Below, in pieces: positions 7,108-14,802 of a stretch of 32,262 bases of DNA. The translations under genes were made by a program, and so were the position numbers. Source of the DNA: JACZYA01 sp965247455 (GTDB lineage: Bacteria > Acidobacteriota > Terriglobia > Acidiferrales > 2-02-FULL-67-57). The notes under the pieces are model-generated. The model searched no databases and was not told where the DNA came from. It saw only the letters and a program-made list of their open reading frames with translations. Location of the stretch: positions 1-32,262 of the forward strand of contig CBDFHE010000008.1 in NCBI GenBank assembly GCA_965247455.1, written 5' to 3'. Each line of letters starts with the position of its first letter. The first letter of the stretch is position 1.

Positions 7108-8018
7108 ACTGGAACCGCTGCACGAGTTTTCTGCTCGCGTTGCTTCTTCTGGGCGGGAGTGTCAGCGCAGCCGGACCGAAAGACGCGGTCAGCGGGCAGC
7201 GGGCGCTGGAGCACGTGCGGGAGCTGGTTCGCTTCGGCGGTCGGGTGCCGGGTTCGCCCAGCCACAGCCGCGCCCAGCGCTACATCATCCGGCAGTTGCG
7301 GCGCGCCTCCGCCGACGAGATTGAAGAAGTGGACTTCGTGGCCCAGACCCCGCGCGGGAAGGTGCGGATGAAGAACATCATCGCAAAGTTCGCGGGACAG
7401 TCGCAGGAGATGGTGGTGCTGGCCGGGCACTACGACACAGTGGCACGGGAGAACTTCATCGGCGCCAACGACGGCGGCTCCAGCACGGCACTGTTGCTGG
7501 AGTTGGCGCACGTGCTGGGCCGGCGAAAGAATTCTCTCACCGTGTGGGTGGTGTTTTTCGACGGCGAGGAAGCCTTCCAGCGGTTCACTTCGACCGATGG
7601 TTTCTACGGCAGCCGCCACCAAGCTTCGGCGTGGAAAAAAGACGGCACCTTGGATCGGATCAAGGCGGTGATTGTGGTGGACATGATCGGCGACAAAAAC
7701 CTGAACCTGCGGCGGGAGCGCAACTCGACTGCTTGGTTGGTGGATTTGGTTTGGCAGATTGCACGCGCGAGCGGGTACGGGATTCATTTCCTCGACCAGA
7801 CGACGGTGATCGAGGATGACCACGTCCCGTTTGTGCAGGCGGGGGTGCCGGCGGTTGACCTGATTGATTTGGACTACGGCCCCGGCAATCGCTATTGGCA
7901 CACCCCGGACGACACGGTGGACAAGTTGAGCGCGCAGAGTATGGAGATTGTGGGTGAAGTAGTGCTGAAAACGGTGGAGCGCCTGGGGCGGCGCTGGCCG
8001 GGGCAGAAATCTCACTAA
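7104..8018 (+). CDS. Secreted M28 zinc hydrolase, glutaminyl-peptide cyclotransferase-like
   Basis: Member of the M28 metalloenzyme fold, exported by the signal peptide at residues 1-23 (FLLALLLLGGSVSAAG). The motifs follow animal and plant-type glutaminyl cyclases closely: GHYDT (109-113), GANDGGSS with zinc ligand D123, FFDGEEAF with catalytic E155 and zinc ligand E156, YGSRH, EDDHVPF (238-244), and WHTPDD with zinc ligand H266. The FFDGEEAF...DGFYGSRH pair is characteristic of the cyclase branch, so it probably converts N-terminal Gln to pyroglutamate; an aminopeptidase role is the alternative. It is translationally coupled to tatC, but its signal peptide lacks twin arginines, so it need not be a Tat substrate. 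Confidence 0.8.
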   Translation: MNWNRCTSFLLALLLLGGSVSAAGPKDAVSGQRALEHVRELVRFGGRVPGSPSHSRAQRYIIRQLRRASADEIEEVDFVAQTPRGKVRMKNIIAKFAGQSQEMVVLAGHYDTVARENFIGANDGGSSTALLLELAHVLGRRKNSLTVWVVFFDGEEAFQRFTSTDGFYGSRHQASAWKKDGTLDRIKAVIVVDMIGDKNLNLRRERNSTAWLVDLVWQIARASGYGIHFLDQTTVIEDDHVPFVQAGVPAVDLIDLDYGPGNRYWHTPDDTVDKLSAQSMEIVGEVVLKTVERLGRRWPGQKSH

Positions 8019-8022
8019 AGTT

Positions 8023-8044
8023 CTTTCCGGGCGAGCGCGGAAAG
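8023..8044 (+). terminator. Possible terminator after the tat/M28 operon
   Basis: Stem CTTTCCG (8023-8029) / CGGAAAG (8038-8044) with an 8-base loop, followed by a short TTTCC tract. It lies between convergent genes and could act on both. The T tract is weak. Confidence 0.35.
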
Positions 8045-8091
8045 TTTCCTTCGGGATTTTCTTCCAGTGGCGAGTTGGGGAAGGAGCGCTG

Positions 8092-9696
8092 CTAGCGGAA
8101 GCCGACCGGCTGGCCGTGAGGGATGCAGGAGTGCTGGCATTCCTCTTTCTCCAAGCGGTAGGGAAAGTCGGAGCGGTAGTGCGCGCCGCGGCTTTCTTCC
8201 CGGGCCAGAGCGCTGCGGGCAATCAGTTCGCCCACCAGGCGAAGGTTGGCGGCTTCGTAATGGGGCCGGGAAGGGAAGTCGGGCAGGGGCCGCTCCCAGT
8301 GAGCGAGCTCGTCCAGGGCTTCACTCAGAGCGGGGCCGGAACGAATGATGCCCACCTTCTCCCACATGATTCGGCGGATCTGGTCAACGCAGGTGGCCAC
8401 CTCGGGAGGAATCTCGCTCGGCGCGCTCTTGCGGCGGTTTGCTGGCGCGGCTGCGGCGGCGCGTGCCCGGCGGGCCGGTTTGGTCTTGCGGCGGGGAGCC
8501 GCAGCGGCCATGGCATGGCCGACGTGAGCGCCGAACACCAAACCTTCCAGCAGGGAATTGCTGGCCAGGCGGTTGGCGCCGTGGACGCCGGTGCAAGCGG
8601 CTTCGCCTGCGGCGAAGAGGCCGTCGAGCGTGGTGCGTCCGTCGAGGTCGGTGGCGACGCCGCCCATGGCATAGTGGGCCGCGGGGCGCACCGAGATGAG
8701 GTCGGCGGTAACATCCAGGTTGTGTTCAAGGCAGGTCGCGTAGATGCGGGGAAACCTCGCCTTCACCTTGTCCGGGTTGAGTCCGGTCATGTCCAGGTAC
8801 ACGAACTCGCTGCCGGTGCGCTCCAGTTCGGTCACGATGGCGTGGCAGACAACGTCGCGCGGAGCCAGGTCGCCGGCTTCGTGGTAGCGCGGCATAAAAT
8901 GCTCCAGGTCGATGTTGCGCAGACAGCCGCCCTCGCCGCGCAGCGCCTCAGAGAGCAGAAAGCGCGGCGCACCGTTGAGGTAGAGGGCGGTGGGATGGAA
9001 TTGGACGAACTCCATATCGCTCAGCTCAGCACCGGCCCGGCAGGCAACGGCAACGCCGTCCCCGGTGGCCAGGGCCGGGTTGGTGGTTTCCGCGTACACC
9101 TGCCCCAGCCCGCCGGTGGCCAGCAGGACAGCCTCCGCCCGGATTTCCCCGAAGCGCTGGCGGTGCTCGTCAACGTAGCGAACTCCGACCACGCGCTGCG
9201 CGTCGAGCAGAAGCTCCGCCGTGAAGGCGAAGGGAAGAAACTCGATGGTCTTGAAAGCGTGGGCACGGGCAAACAGGGCGCGGACGATTTCGCGCCCGGT
9301 GGAATCCCCTTGCGCATGCAGCACCCGCGACCGGCTGTGGGCGCCTTCGCGCGTGAAGGCCAGCCGCGTGCCTTCGCGGTCGAAGCGCGTGCCCCATTCG
9401 ATCAGTTCTTGAATGTAGCGCGGGCCTTCCTCCACCATGACTTGCACCGCGGCCGGATTGCAGAGGCTGTCGCCCGCGCTGAGAGTATCCTGCTGGTGCA
9501 GGTGGATTTCATCTTCGTCGCTCAGCGCGGCGGCAATGCCTCCCTGCGCGTACTGGGTGGCGGATTCGGTCAGGTCGGCTTTGCTCAGGACAAGGACGTG
9601 CGCGCCGGTGCCGGCCAGTTCAATCGCCGCGCGCAGACCGGCAATGCCACACCCGATAACAAGGAAGTCGGTCTGCTGGGCTGTGCCGCTTTTCAT
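8092..9696 (-). CDS. nadB: L-aspartate oxidase
   Basis: FAD enzyme that oxidises L-aspartate to iminoaspartate in the first step of de novo NAD synthesis. The 534-residue protein has the FAD dinucleotide-binding motif VIGCGIAGLRAA (residues 13-24), ESATQYAQGGIAAAL, HSRSRVLHAQGDSTG, and the GEAACTGVHGANRLASNSL signature shared with succinate dehydrogenase flavoproteins. The short C-terminal helical domain and the absence of sdh neighbours favour NadB. Residues about 396-431 form an unusual Ala/Arg/Lys-rich linker between the FAD domain and the C-terminal domain. No nadA or nadC lies nearby. Confidence 0.92.
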   Translation of the reverse strand: MKSGTAQQTDFLVIGCGIAGLRAAIELAGTGAHVLVLSKADLTESATQYAQGGIAAALSDEDEIHLHQQDTLSAGDSLCNPAAVQVMVEEGPRYIQELIEWGTRFDREGTRLAFTREGAHSRSRVLHAQGDSTGREIVRALFARAHAFKTIEFLPFAFTAELLLDAQRVVGVRYVDEHRQRFGEIRAEAVLLATGGLGQVYAETTNPALATGDGVAVACRAGAELSDMEFVQFHPTALYLNGAPRFLLSEALRGEGGCLRNIDLEHFMPRYHEAGDLAPRDVVCHAIVTELERTGSEFVYLDMTGLNPDKVKARFPRIYATCLEHNLDVTADLISVRPAAHYAMGGVATDLDGRTTLDGLFAAGEAACTGVHGANRLASNSLLEGLVFGAHVGHAMAAAAPRRKTKPARRARAAAAAPANRRKSAPSEIPPEVATCVDQIRRIMWEKVGIIRSGPALSEALDELAHWERPLPDFPSRPHYEAANLRLVGELIARSALAREESRGAHYRSDFPYRLEKEECQHSCIPHGQPVGFR

Positions 9697-9718
9697 CAGC
9701 GCACGTCACTTCTCAGTC

Positions 9719-9747
9719 ATCATAGACTAGCCGTTCCGGCGCTTCAA
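9719..9747 (-). promoter_or_regulatory. Sigma-70 promoter of nadB
   Basis: On the minus strand: TTGAAG (9742-9747), a 17-base spacer, TATGAT (9719-9724). The leader to the ATG at 9696 is about 15 bases. Confidence 0.5.
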
Positions 9748-9779
9748 CTGTTCTCCGTGTGTGCGTCGTAGGTCAGAAT

Positions 9780-9958
9780 AGTGTTGTTGCGACGATGGGG
9801 AGCTTTGAGCCCCGGTGGCAGGGGCCACCGGGTTGGACGCGAGGGAGATTGTCTGCGCTGAAAGGCCGTTGCGAGATTGGCGTTCGTCATTCTTAAATCA
9901 CTGTCCAGCCCAGCGGCCCCTGCCGCTGGGGAGAGGCCATCAGACACAGCAACACACT
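9780..9958. repeat. Long imperfect palindrome with two strong hairpins
   Basis: The outer arms AGTGTTGTTGC (9780-9790) and GCAACACACT (9949-9958) are imperfectly complementary. Inside, CCCGGTGGC/GCCACCGGG (9811-9819 and 9824-9832) form a perfect 9-bp stem with a 4-base loop, and CCCAGCGG/CCGCTGGG (from about 9909 to 9930) form an 8-bp stem. The layout resembles the better-defined element at 14674-14802. The rest of the nadB-flagellin intergenic region, from 9959 to 10224, shows nothing I can name. Confidence 0.4.
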
Positions 9959-10224
9959 TATAGCCCACTGCCCGGTGTGTGCGAGGATATCTGTGGTGGT
10001 AGTGGGGGGCGGAGTCTCAGTGGTATAACCCCAGATTTCCGATTTGAAAATCGCTGATAACGGGGTAGAAGATACTCAGCGTCTGTGTTCATGCGTGAAC
10101 CAAGCACCTAGAAGCCCTCAGGAGGTAGACACCTAGTGGGTGAGACCAAAAACCAGCCGTTCCAACTCTCCTTCAACAAGTTCTTGCGTGTCGATTTCCA
10201 AGGATCGCGCGTGACTTCTGATGG

Positions 10225-10283
10225 GGCGTATGATTGTGCGCAAAGGTAAAGTTGAAATCGGAAATTCCGGCTAAATTCCGACT
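10225..10283. repeat. Direct repeat copy A (upstream of flagellin)
   Basis: Positions 10225-10274 match 12052-12101 at 47 of 50 positions. A further CCGACT aligns after a 3-base gap. The unit includes the sigma-28-like promoter and the palindrome CGGAAATTCCG. The two copies bracket the flagellin and PilZ-like genes. Confidence 0.85.
10247..10274 (+). promoter_or_regulatory. Sigma-28 (FliA)-like promoter of flagellin
   Basis: TAAAGTT (10247-10253), 13 bases, then CCGGCTAA (10267-10274). This resembles the flagellar sigma-28 consensus (TAAA...GCCGATAA), with a perfect -35 and 5 of 8 matches in the -10. It leaves a leader of about 115 bases before the flagellin ATG, with the ribosome site AAGGAG just upstream of the start. 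Confidence 0.5.
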
Positions 10284-10397
10284 AAAGGAATGTCCCCAGG
10301 TGCCGATAGACCTAGTGAGCTTGGTACTCAAAGGGCATAACCCCTGGAGTAACGGGCACTTATCCGAGTGCTGGAACCACAAAAGGAGCATTAGACC

Positions 10398-11237
10398 ATG
10401 GCGCTTAGCATTCTCAACAACATCCCGGCCTTGGCAGCCCAGAACCAGCTGACCATTACCGGGGCGCAACTGTCTCGTACGCTGTTTCGTCTGGCTTCCG
10501 GCACGCGAATCAACTCCGGAGCGGACGACGCGGCAGGTCTGGCCATCGCCGACGGCTTGCGCGCCAGCATTACGGCGCTCTCGCAGTCATCCCGTAACGC
10601 CAACGACGGCATCGGCAGCTTGAGCGTAGCCGATGGTGCGCTGGCTCAGATTAGCAACCTGCTCAACCGCGCCATCACCCTGGGCACGGAAGCGGCCACC
10701 GGAACTGTCAGCGACGACCAACGCGGCGCGCTGGACGCCGAGTTCCAGGCCATCCTGGCGGAAGTCGACTGCATCGGCTCCAGCACCACCTTCAACGGCA
10801 CCTCGGTATTCACCACCACTGCCACCTCCGTCTTCCTCAGCGATGCCAACACGAACAGCGAAATCGTCACCGCGACCCAGGGGGTCTCCTCGGCCAACCT
10901 CACTTCGGACGGCTCGACCGTAGTGGACCTGAGCGACGACCTCCTGACCAGCGTCGCCGCCGCCACCACGGCCATTTCCGAAGTCAACGACGCCATCGAA
11001 CAGGTGGCGCTGTTGCGAGGCGAGATCGGAGCCACCATCAACCGGCTCCAGTCCGCCGTCAACGTCATCGCCAACCAGGTACTGAACCTGACCAATGCGG
11101 AGGACGGCTTCCGCGCTGCCGATATAGCTGTGGAGATTGCGAACTTGACCAAGTTCCAAATCCTCAACCAGACCGGTCTCGCGGCACTGTCCCAGGCCAA
11201 CACACAGCAGCAGAACGTTTTGACGCTGTTGCGATAA
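10398..11237 (+). CDS. fliC: Flagellin
   Basis: Filament subunit exported through the flagellar type III system; no cleaved signal peptide is present. The 279-residue protein has a conserved N-terminal D0/D1 coiled region (residues 1-130, with RLASGTRINSGADDAAGLAIADGLRA), a short variable D2/D3 region (about 131-195, rich in Thr/Ser) and a C-terminal D1/D0 region (about 196-279, ending QQNVLTLLR). It is at the short end for flagellins. C125 replaces the residue that is usually Arg in the EIDRI...S.T.FNG element. AAAAGGAG precedes the ATG. No other flagellar gene lies in the window. Confidence 0.92.
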   Translation: MALSILNNIPALAAQNQLTITGAQLSRTLFRLASGTRINSGADDAAGLAIADGLRASITALSQSSRNANDGIGSLSVADGALAQISNLLNRAITLGTEAATGTVSDDQRGALDAEFQAILAEVDCIGSSTTFNGTSVFTTTATSVFLSDANTNSEIVTATQGVSSANLTSDGSTVVDLSDDLLTSVAAATTAISEVNDAIEQVALLRGEIGATINRLQSAVNVIANQVLNLTNAEDGFRAADIAVEIANLTKFQILNQTGLAALSQANTQQQNVLTLLR

Positions 11238-11243
11238 GTCAGG

Positions 11244-11262
11244 AACACCTCAGAGTGGTGTT
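11244..11262 (+). terminator. Weak hairpin after flagellin
   Basis: AACACC (11244-11249) pairs with GGTGTT (11257-11262) seven bases after the flagellin stop, followed by only three T residues in all. A possible terminator. Confidence 0.25.
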
Positions 11263-11389
11263 TCGCTGGTCGGGAATAACCAGGAAACGTGGCTCTTTGC
11301 CCAGAGACTTCGCTGCGCCATTCAGAGCGCGTTGAAGTTCTGTCCAATACATGCCCATAACGTCCTCTGATGTTTTGAAAGCGGGAACC

Positions 11390-11734
11390 TCACACGCCAG
11401 ACCAAAACAAGACACCCCAGAATGCTTCGCTGGGGACGGTTAGCTCAACAGCAACCTGTGTCTGACCATCTGGCCGAGCAGGGCAACAGCGCGCTACCCG
11501 CGCCATGGCCCAGTTCGTTGCCGTGCCCTGTTTGAGTGCGATCACCCCCCGCACAGGAAGGTCGTGCTCCGCCCGCAGGAGAGCCCCGTGAGCGCTGACC
11601 TCCTCGGTTTGGGTTTGCTTCTTGACGTAGATGCCCTTCTCGGTGTGCCACGCCACCTCAACGGGCTTGACGATTGGGATTCGCTGACTGCGACGCCGTT
11701 CGGGTCTTGCGGGCGTTGGCTGATGAGGGAGCAT
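11390..11734 (-). CDS. PilZ-like domain protein
   Basis: A single-domain protein of about 114 residues. It begins with a basic ERRRSQRIPIVKPVEV segment, which carries the RxxxR element of PilZ c-di-GMP receptors, followed by beta strands and TEEVSAHGALLRAEHDLPVRGVI, where the usual [DN]xSxxG is ExSxxG, then ARVARCC...TQVAVELT. The altered acidic position leaves c-di-GMP binding uncertain. The ATG at 11734 is preferred to a TTG at 11788, which has no ribosome site. It converges on the flagellin gene, and both lie between the direct repeats at 10225 and 12052, suggesting a motility or surface function. Confidence 0.65.
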   Translation of the reverse strand: MLPHQPTPARPERRRSQRIPIVKPVEVAWHTEKGIYVKKQTQTEEVSAHGALLRAEHDLPVRGVIALKQGTATNWAMARVARCCPARPDGQTQVAVELTVPSEAFWGVLFWSGV

Positions 11735-11788
11735 CGTTTGGCCCCGCCGGGTTGGCGGATTCTGCGCCCGATGAGGTAGTGGAGTCAA

Positions 11789-12051
11789 GTAGGAACAGGA
11801 TTCTTGGATGCCGTGGCAAAGGCCTACTCCGGGAAGTTCATGCGGTGGAGGAGGGATTGGAAGCGCGGGTCGGAGCCGCCGACACTGATTCCCACTCCCT
11901 GAACTCTGCCCGTAGATTCACTGTGCTTTCCGTCTCGTTACTCGTTCGGCAGGGGCAGCGCCGCGATCATTCTCAGTATGCTGCCAAAACGAGCCGGGAT
12001 TCCCCCCCCATCGCGGCTATGGCGATGTGAGCTTGGCACAAGAGGGCGACT
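11789..12051. other. No gene seen
   Basis: Between the PilZ-like gene and the second direct repeat there are only short frames without ribosome sites or recognisable motifs. Confidence 0.5.
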
Positions 12052-12113
12052 GGCGTATGATTGTGCGCAAAGGTAAAGTTAAAAACGGAAATTCCGGATA
12101 ACTAATACCGACT
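12052..12113. repeat. Direct repeat copy B (upstream of aroB)
   Basis: Second copy of 10225-10283, with three substitutions in the first 50 bases and a 3-base insertion near the end. It stops three bases before the aroB start codon. Confidence 0.85.
12074..12101 (+). promoter_or_regulatory. Sigma-28-like promoter directly before aroB
   Basis: TAAAGTT (12074-12080), 13 bases, CCGGATAA (12094-12101), with 6 of 8 matches to GCCGATAA, better than the flagellin copy. Transcription would start near 12108, about nine bases before the aroB ATG, so the message would be almost leaderless. Function is inferred. Confidence 0.45.
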
Positions 12114-12116
12114 GTC

Positions 12117-13244
12117 ATGGGTAAAGAACTGCGAAGCCGAGTCGAGACCATTCGAGTGCGGGCGGCCAGCGCTCACTATCCGGTCTGGGTGGGGGCGGGC
12201 TTGCTGCGGCAGGCCGGGCAACGGCTGCGGCGGTTGCGTCCCGGCTGCCGGCGGCTTTTCATTGTCAGCTCGCCCCGCGTATGGGCGTTGTGGGGCCGGG
12301 AGTTGGCGCGGAGCGTGCGCGCAGCCGGCTTCCGTCCCGAGATTTTGCTCATGAACGACCGCGAGCAGCGCAAGCGGTTGAGCACGGTGGAGCAATTGGC
12401 GGAAGAGCTGCTGCGGCGCGGCGCTGATCGCACGGCGGTGGTGGCGGCGCTGGGGGGCGGTGTGGTGGGCGACGTAGCCGGCTTCCTGGCTGCCAGCTAC
12501 ATGCGCGGGATTGCCTACGTGCAACTGCCGACCACGCTGGTGGGGCAGATTGACAGCGCCATCGGAGGCAAGACCGGTGTGAACTTGCGTTCCGGGAAGA
12601 ACCTGCTGGGGGCGTTCCACCCGCCGCTGGCGGTGTTGGCAGACCCGCGCACGCTGGGCAGCTTGCCGGCGCGCGAGTATCGAGCTGGTTTGTATGAGGT
12701 GGTGAAGTGCGCAGTCATCGGCGCGCCGGGCCTGTTTCGGTTTCTGGAGCAGGAGCTGCCGGCCGTGCTGGCGGGGGAGGAACGCTGCGTTCGCCGCCTG
12801 CTGCGCGATTGCATTCGGTTGAAGGCGGGCATCGTCTCTCGGGATGAGCGCGAAAGCGGCCTGCGGCAGGTGCTCAACTTCGGCCACACCTTTGGTCATG
12901 CCTGGGAAACGCTGGGCGGCTACCGGCGGCTTCGGCACGGAGAAGCGGTGGGGTGGGGGATGATTGCCGCAACGCGCCTGGCACAACGGTTGGGGCGAAT
13001 TCCGCCCGCCACCGCGGAGCGAATCATCGCGCTGGTGGAGTCGTTGGGCCGGCTGCCCGCGCTGCCACCGGTAGGGGTCGAGCGGCTCTACCGGCAGTTG
13101 TTCGCTGACAAGAAAAAGAGTGAGCAGGGGATAAAGTTCGTTCTGCCGCGGCGGATCGGGCGGGTGGAGATTGTTGGGAGCGTTCCCAAAACGGCTGTGC
13201 TGGCAACGCTGCGAGAATTCACCGGAGCGCGGCCCTTCCGATGA
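12117..13244 (+). CDS. aroB: 3-dehydroquinate synthase
   Basis: Converts DAHP to 3-dehydroquinate in the shikimate pathway; uses NAD and a divalent metal. The 375-residue protein has the full signature: ALGGGVVGDVAGFLAASYMRG, QLPTTLVGQIDSAIGGKTG with VNL after it, KNLLGAFHPP, EVVKCAVIG, and the metal-binding NFGHTFGHAWE and RHGEAVGWGM segments. The ATG at 12117 has no ribosome site; the family N-terminus (IRVRAASAHYPVWVGAG) begins about 12 residues later, so this start is plausible. The gene overlaps the next by ATGA. Confidence 0.94.
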   Translation: MGKELRSRVETIRVRAASAHYPVWVGAGLLRQAGQRLRRLRPGCRRLFIVSSPRVWALWGRELARSVRAAGFRPEILLMNDREQRKRLSTVEQLAEELLRRGADRTAVVAALGGGVVGDVAGFLAASYMRGIAYVQLPTTLVGQIDSAIGGKTGVNLRSGKNLLGAFHPPLAVLADPRTLGSLPAREYRAGLYEVVKCAVIGAPGLFRFLEQELPAVLAGEERCVRRLLRDCIRLKAGIVSRDERESGLRQVLNFGHTFGHAWETLGGYRRLRHGEAVGWGMIAATRLAQRLGRIPPATAERIIALVESLGRLPALPPVGVERLYRQLFADKKKSEQGIKFVLPRRIGRVEIVGSVPKTAVLATLREFTGARPFR

Positions 13245-13993
13245 GCGCGCAAGAGCCTCTGCCGGGCACGCGCCCGGCCGGAACCCGCGACGAGCGGGAA
13301 GCCGCCCGCGCCGTGCGGGAGATGTTCACTCGCATCGCGCCTCGTTACGATCTTCTCAACTGTTTACTTTCCCTCACCTTTGACCGGCGGTGGCGGCGCC
13401 GCGCTGCCGCGGCGGTGGAGTCGCAACTGATTTCGCGGGAGGCGTGTGCGCTTGACCTCTGTTGCGGCACGGCTGACCTGGCGCTGGAGCTGGCGCGCGT
13501 GGGTCGGGGGCGGGTGGTGGGCAGCGATTTTGCCCGTCCGATGTTGGTGCGCGCACGAGAGAAAAGCGCGGCGGCGCAGGCAGGTTTGTTGCTGGTGGAA
13601 GCCGATGCCTTGCAGTCGCCCTTTGCGGGTAATCAGTTCGATGTGGTGACGGCGGCGTTTGGGTTCCGCAACCTGGCGAACTATCGCCAGGGATTGGAGG
13701 AGATCCGTCGGCTGCTGAAGCCGGGCGGGGTGGCGGCGATTCTGGAGTTCGCGGTGCCGCAGCGGGGCGTGTTCGCCTGGCTGTATCGGTTTTACTTTCG
13801 CTCGGTATTGCCGCGCATCGGAAACACAGTTTCGGGTGTGCGCGGACCGTACAGCTACCTGCCGGCTTCGGTCGAAAAGTTTCCCGACTGTGAGGAATTG
13901 GCCCGGTGGATGGAGCAGGCAGGGTTCCGCGCAGTCAGTTACCAGACGTGGACAGGAGGCGTGGTCGCGCTCCACCAGGGTGTGAAGCGCTAG
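13241..13993 (+). CDS. ubiE: Demethylmenaquinone/ubiquinone methyltransferase
   Basis: SAM-dependent C-methyltransferase for the last step of menaquinone synthesis (MenG activity). The 250-residue protein has the UbiE/COQ5 signatures FTRIAPRYDLLNCLLS (residues 28-43) and AAFGFRNLANYRQGLEEIRR, the SAM-binding ALDLCCGTADLALEL, and the C-terminal region PYSYLPASVEKFPDCEEL. The extended acidic/Arg N-terminus (EREAARAVREMF) is typical. Since AroB feeds chorismate into menaquinone synthesis, the coupling with aroB makes metabolic sense. Confidence 0.92.
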   Translation: MSAQEPLPGTRPAGTRDEREAARAVREMFTRIAPRYDLLNCLLSLTFDRRWRRRAAAAVESQLISREACALDLCCGTADLALELARVGRGRVVGSDFARPMLVRAREKSAAAQAGLLLVEADALQSPFAGNQFDVVTAAFGFRNLANYRQGLEEIRRLLKPGGVAAILEFAVPQRGVFAWLYRFYFRSVLPRIGNTVSGVRGPYSYLPASVEKFPDCEELARWMEQAGFRAVSYQTWTGGVVALHQGVKR

Positions 13994-14005
13994 AGCGGCC
14001 GCGAC

Positions 14006-14581
14006 CTATTCGCGGGCCCAGCCGGACTTGCCGCCGCTGCGCCGCATTTCGCGTTCCTGCGTTGACAACTCCTGCCGAAGCTGCTGGATCTCTCGCTTCT
14101 TCTCATTCATCTGGTTCAGCAGATCCTGGAGTTGCCGGCCCCCGGCGGCGGTGTTGGAGTACTGTTCGCGCAGAGCGGCGTTGGGGTCCTGGTAGTGCTG
14201 CGTGCGGGCGAGGTTGTGTTCGCGTTGGAGGAGGTCCACTGCGCCTTCAGCGGTGCGAATCTTTAGCCGCAGTTCGCTGAACTTGCCGCGCCAGCACTGC
14301 TCGTCGCATTCTTCCCCTTCTTCTTCCCCGCTGACATCCACTTGGCCCGCGGCGGCGGCTCCTTCTGATGGGGTTGCGGCACGGCGGCCCATAACGGAGA
14401 TGGGAACCGTGGACTTGGGAAGATTGTCGTTGGTGTAAATACGAACCTTGGAGAGGTCTTTCTTGGCGCGGGCGGCGCGCAGCTTGCGCGCGATTTCGCC
14501 CAGGGAGTGAGTTTGCGACTGCGCCCAGGCCGGGCCGGCAACCAGCAGCAGCGCGCTCAGAATCAGGATGGCCTTTTTCAT
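14006..14581 (-). CDS. Secreted coiled-coil protein of unknown function
   Basis: The start is the ATG at 14581, preceded by GAGGTG at good spacing, rather than an upstream in-frame start at 14629. The product of 191 residues has a clear signal peptide (MKKAILILSALLLVAGPAWAQ), then a basic segment with SLGEIARKLRAARAKKDLSKVRIYTNDNLPK broken into a helix and a strand, an acidic linker (EEEGEECDEQC, two Cys), and a C-terminal coiled coil (about residues 105-185, Gln/Glu/Arg-rich with heptads). The segment SLGE-IAR...K..YTNDNLP recurs, from memory, in other acidobacterial secreted proteins of unknown role. It probably acts in the periplasm. Confidence 0.7.
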   Translation of the reverse strand: MKKAILILSALLLVAGPAWAQSQTHSLGEIARKLRAARAKKDLSKVRIYTNDNLPKSTVPISVMGRRAATPSEGAAAAGQVDVSGEEEGEECDEQCWRGKFSELRLKIRTAEGAVDLLQREHNLARTQHYQDPNAALREQYSNTAAGGRQLQDLLNQMNEKKREIQQLRQELSTQEREMRRSGGKSGWARE

Positions 14582-14665
14582 ATTGTTCACCTCTGCGAGA
14601 CCTTTTACTTTCGGCGCTGCTACGCACAAGCCTACTCTTTGCTTGGATGCGAAATCAAGGCAATG

Positions 14666-14673
14666 GTTTGCCG
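14666..14673. repeat. Left target duplication of the MITE-like element
   Basis: GTTTGCCG, repeated at 14803-14810. The identity extends to 9 bp if the first G of the terminal repeat is counted as target. Confidence 0.65.
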
Positions 14674-14802
14674 GGTAGTGTCTTAATTTGAGCGATTCGG
14701 AACTCGGCCCAAATCACACCGAGCCCTGCGGCCCCCGCCGCAGGGATTTTCGCTTCCCCCAGGCAGGGGCCTGGGGGCTCGGTGTGAAATTAAGACACTA
14801 CC
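14674..14802. mobile_element. MITE-like palindromic element, 129 bp
   Basis: Perfect 16-bp terminal inverted repeats GGTAGTGTCTTAATTT (14674-14689) and its complement (14787-14802). It is flanked by an 8-bp direct repeat GTTTGCCG (14666-14673 and 14803-14810). Inside, CACACCGAGCCC (14715-14726) pairs with GGGCTCGGTGTG (14775-14786) and encloses two further hairpins (14724-14745 and 14756-14777). It encodes no protein. The parent transposase is not in the window, and I cannot name its IS family. Confidence 0.75.

Noticed and set aside
8116..9771. A 551-codon plus-strand frame opposite nadB
   Set aside because: Antisense shadow of a well-supported gene; no ribosome site or domain.
11674..12030. 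118-codon plus-strand frame
   Set aside because: Overlaps the PilZ-like gene antisense, no ribosome site, no recognisable domain.
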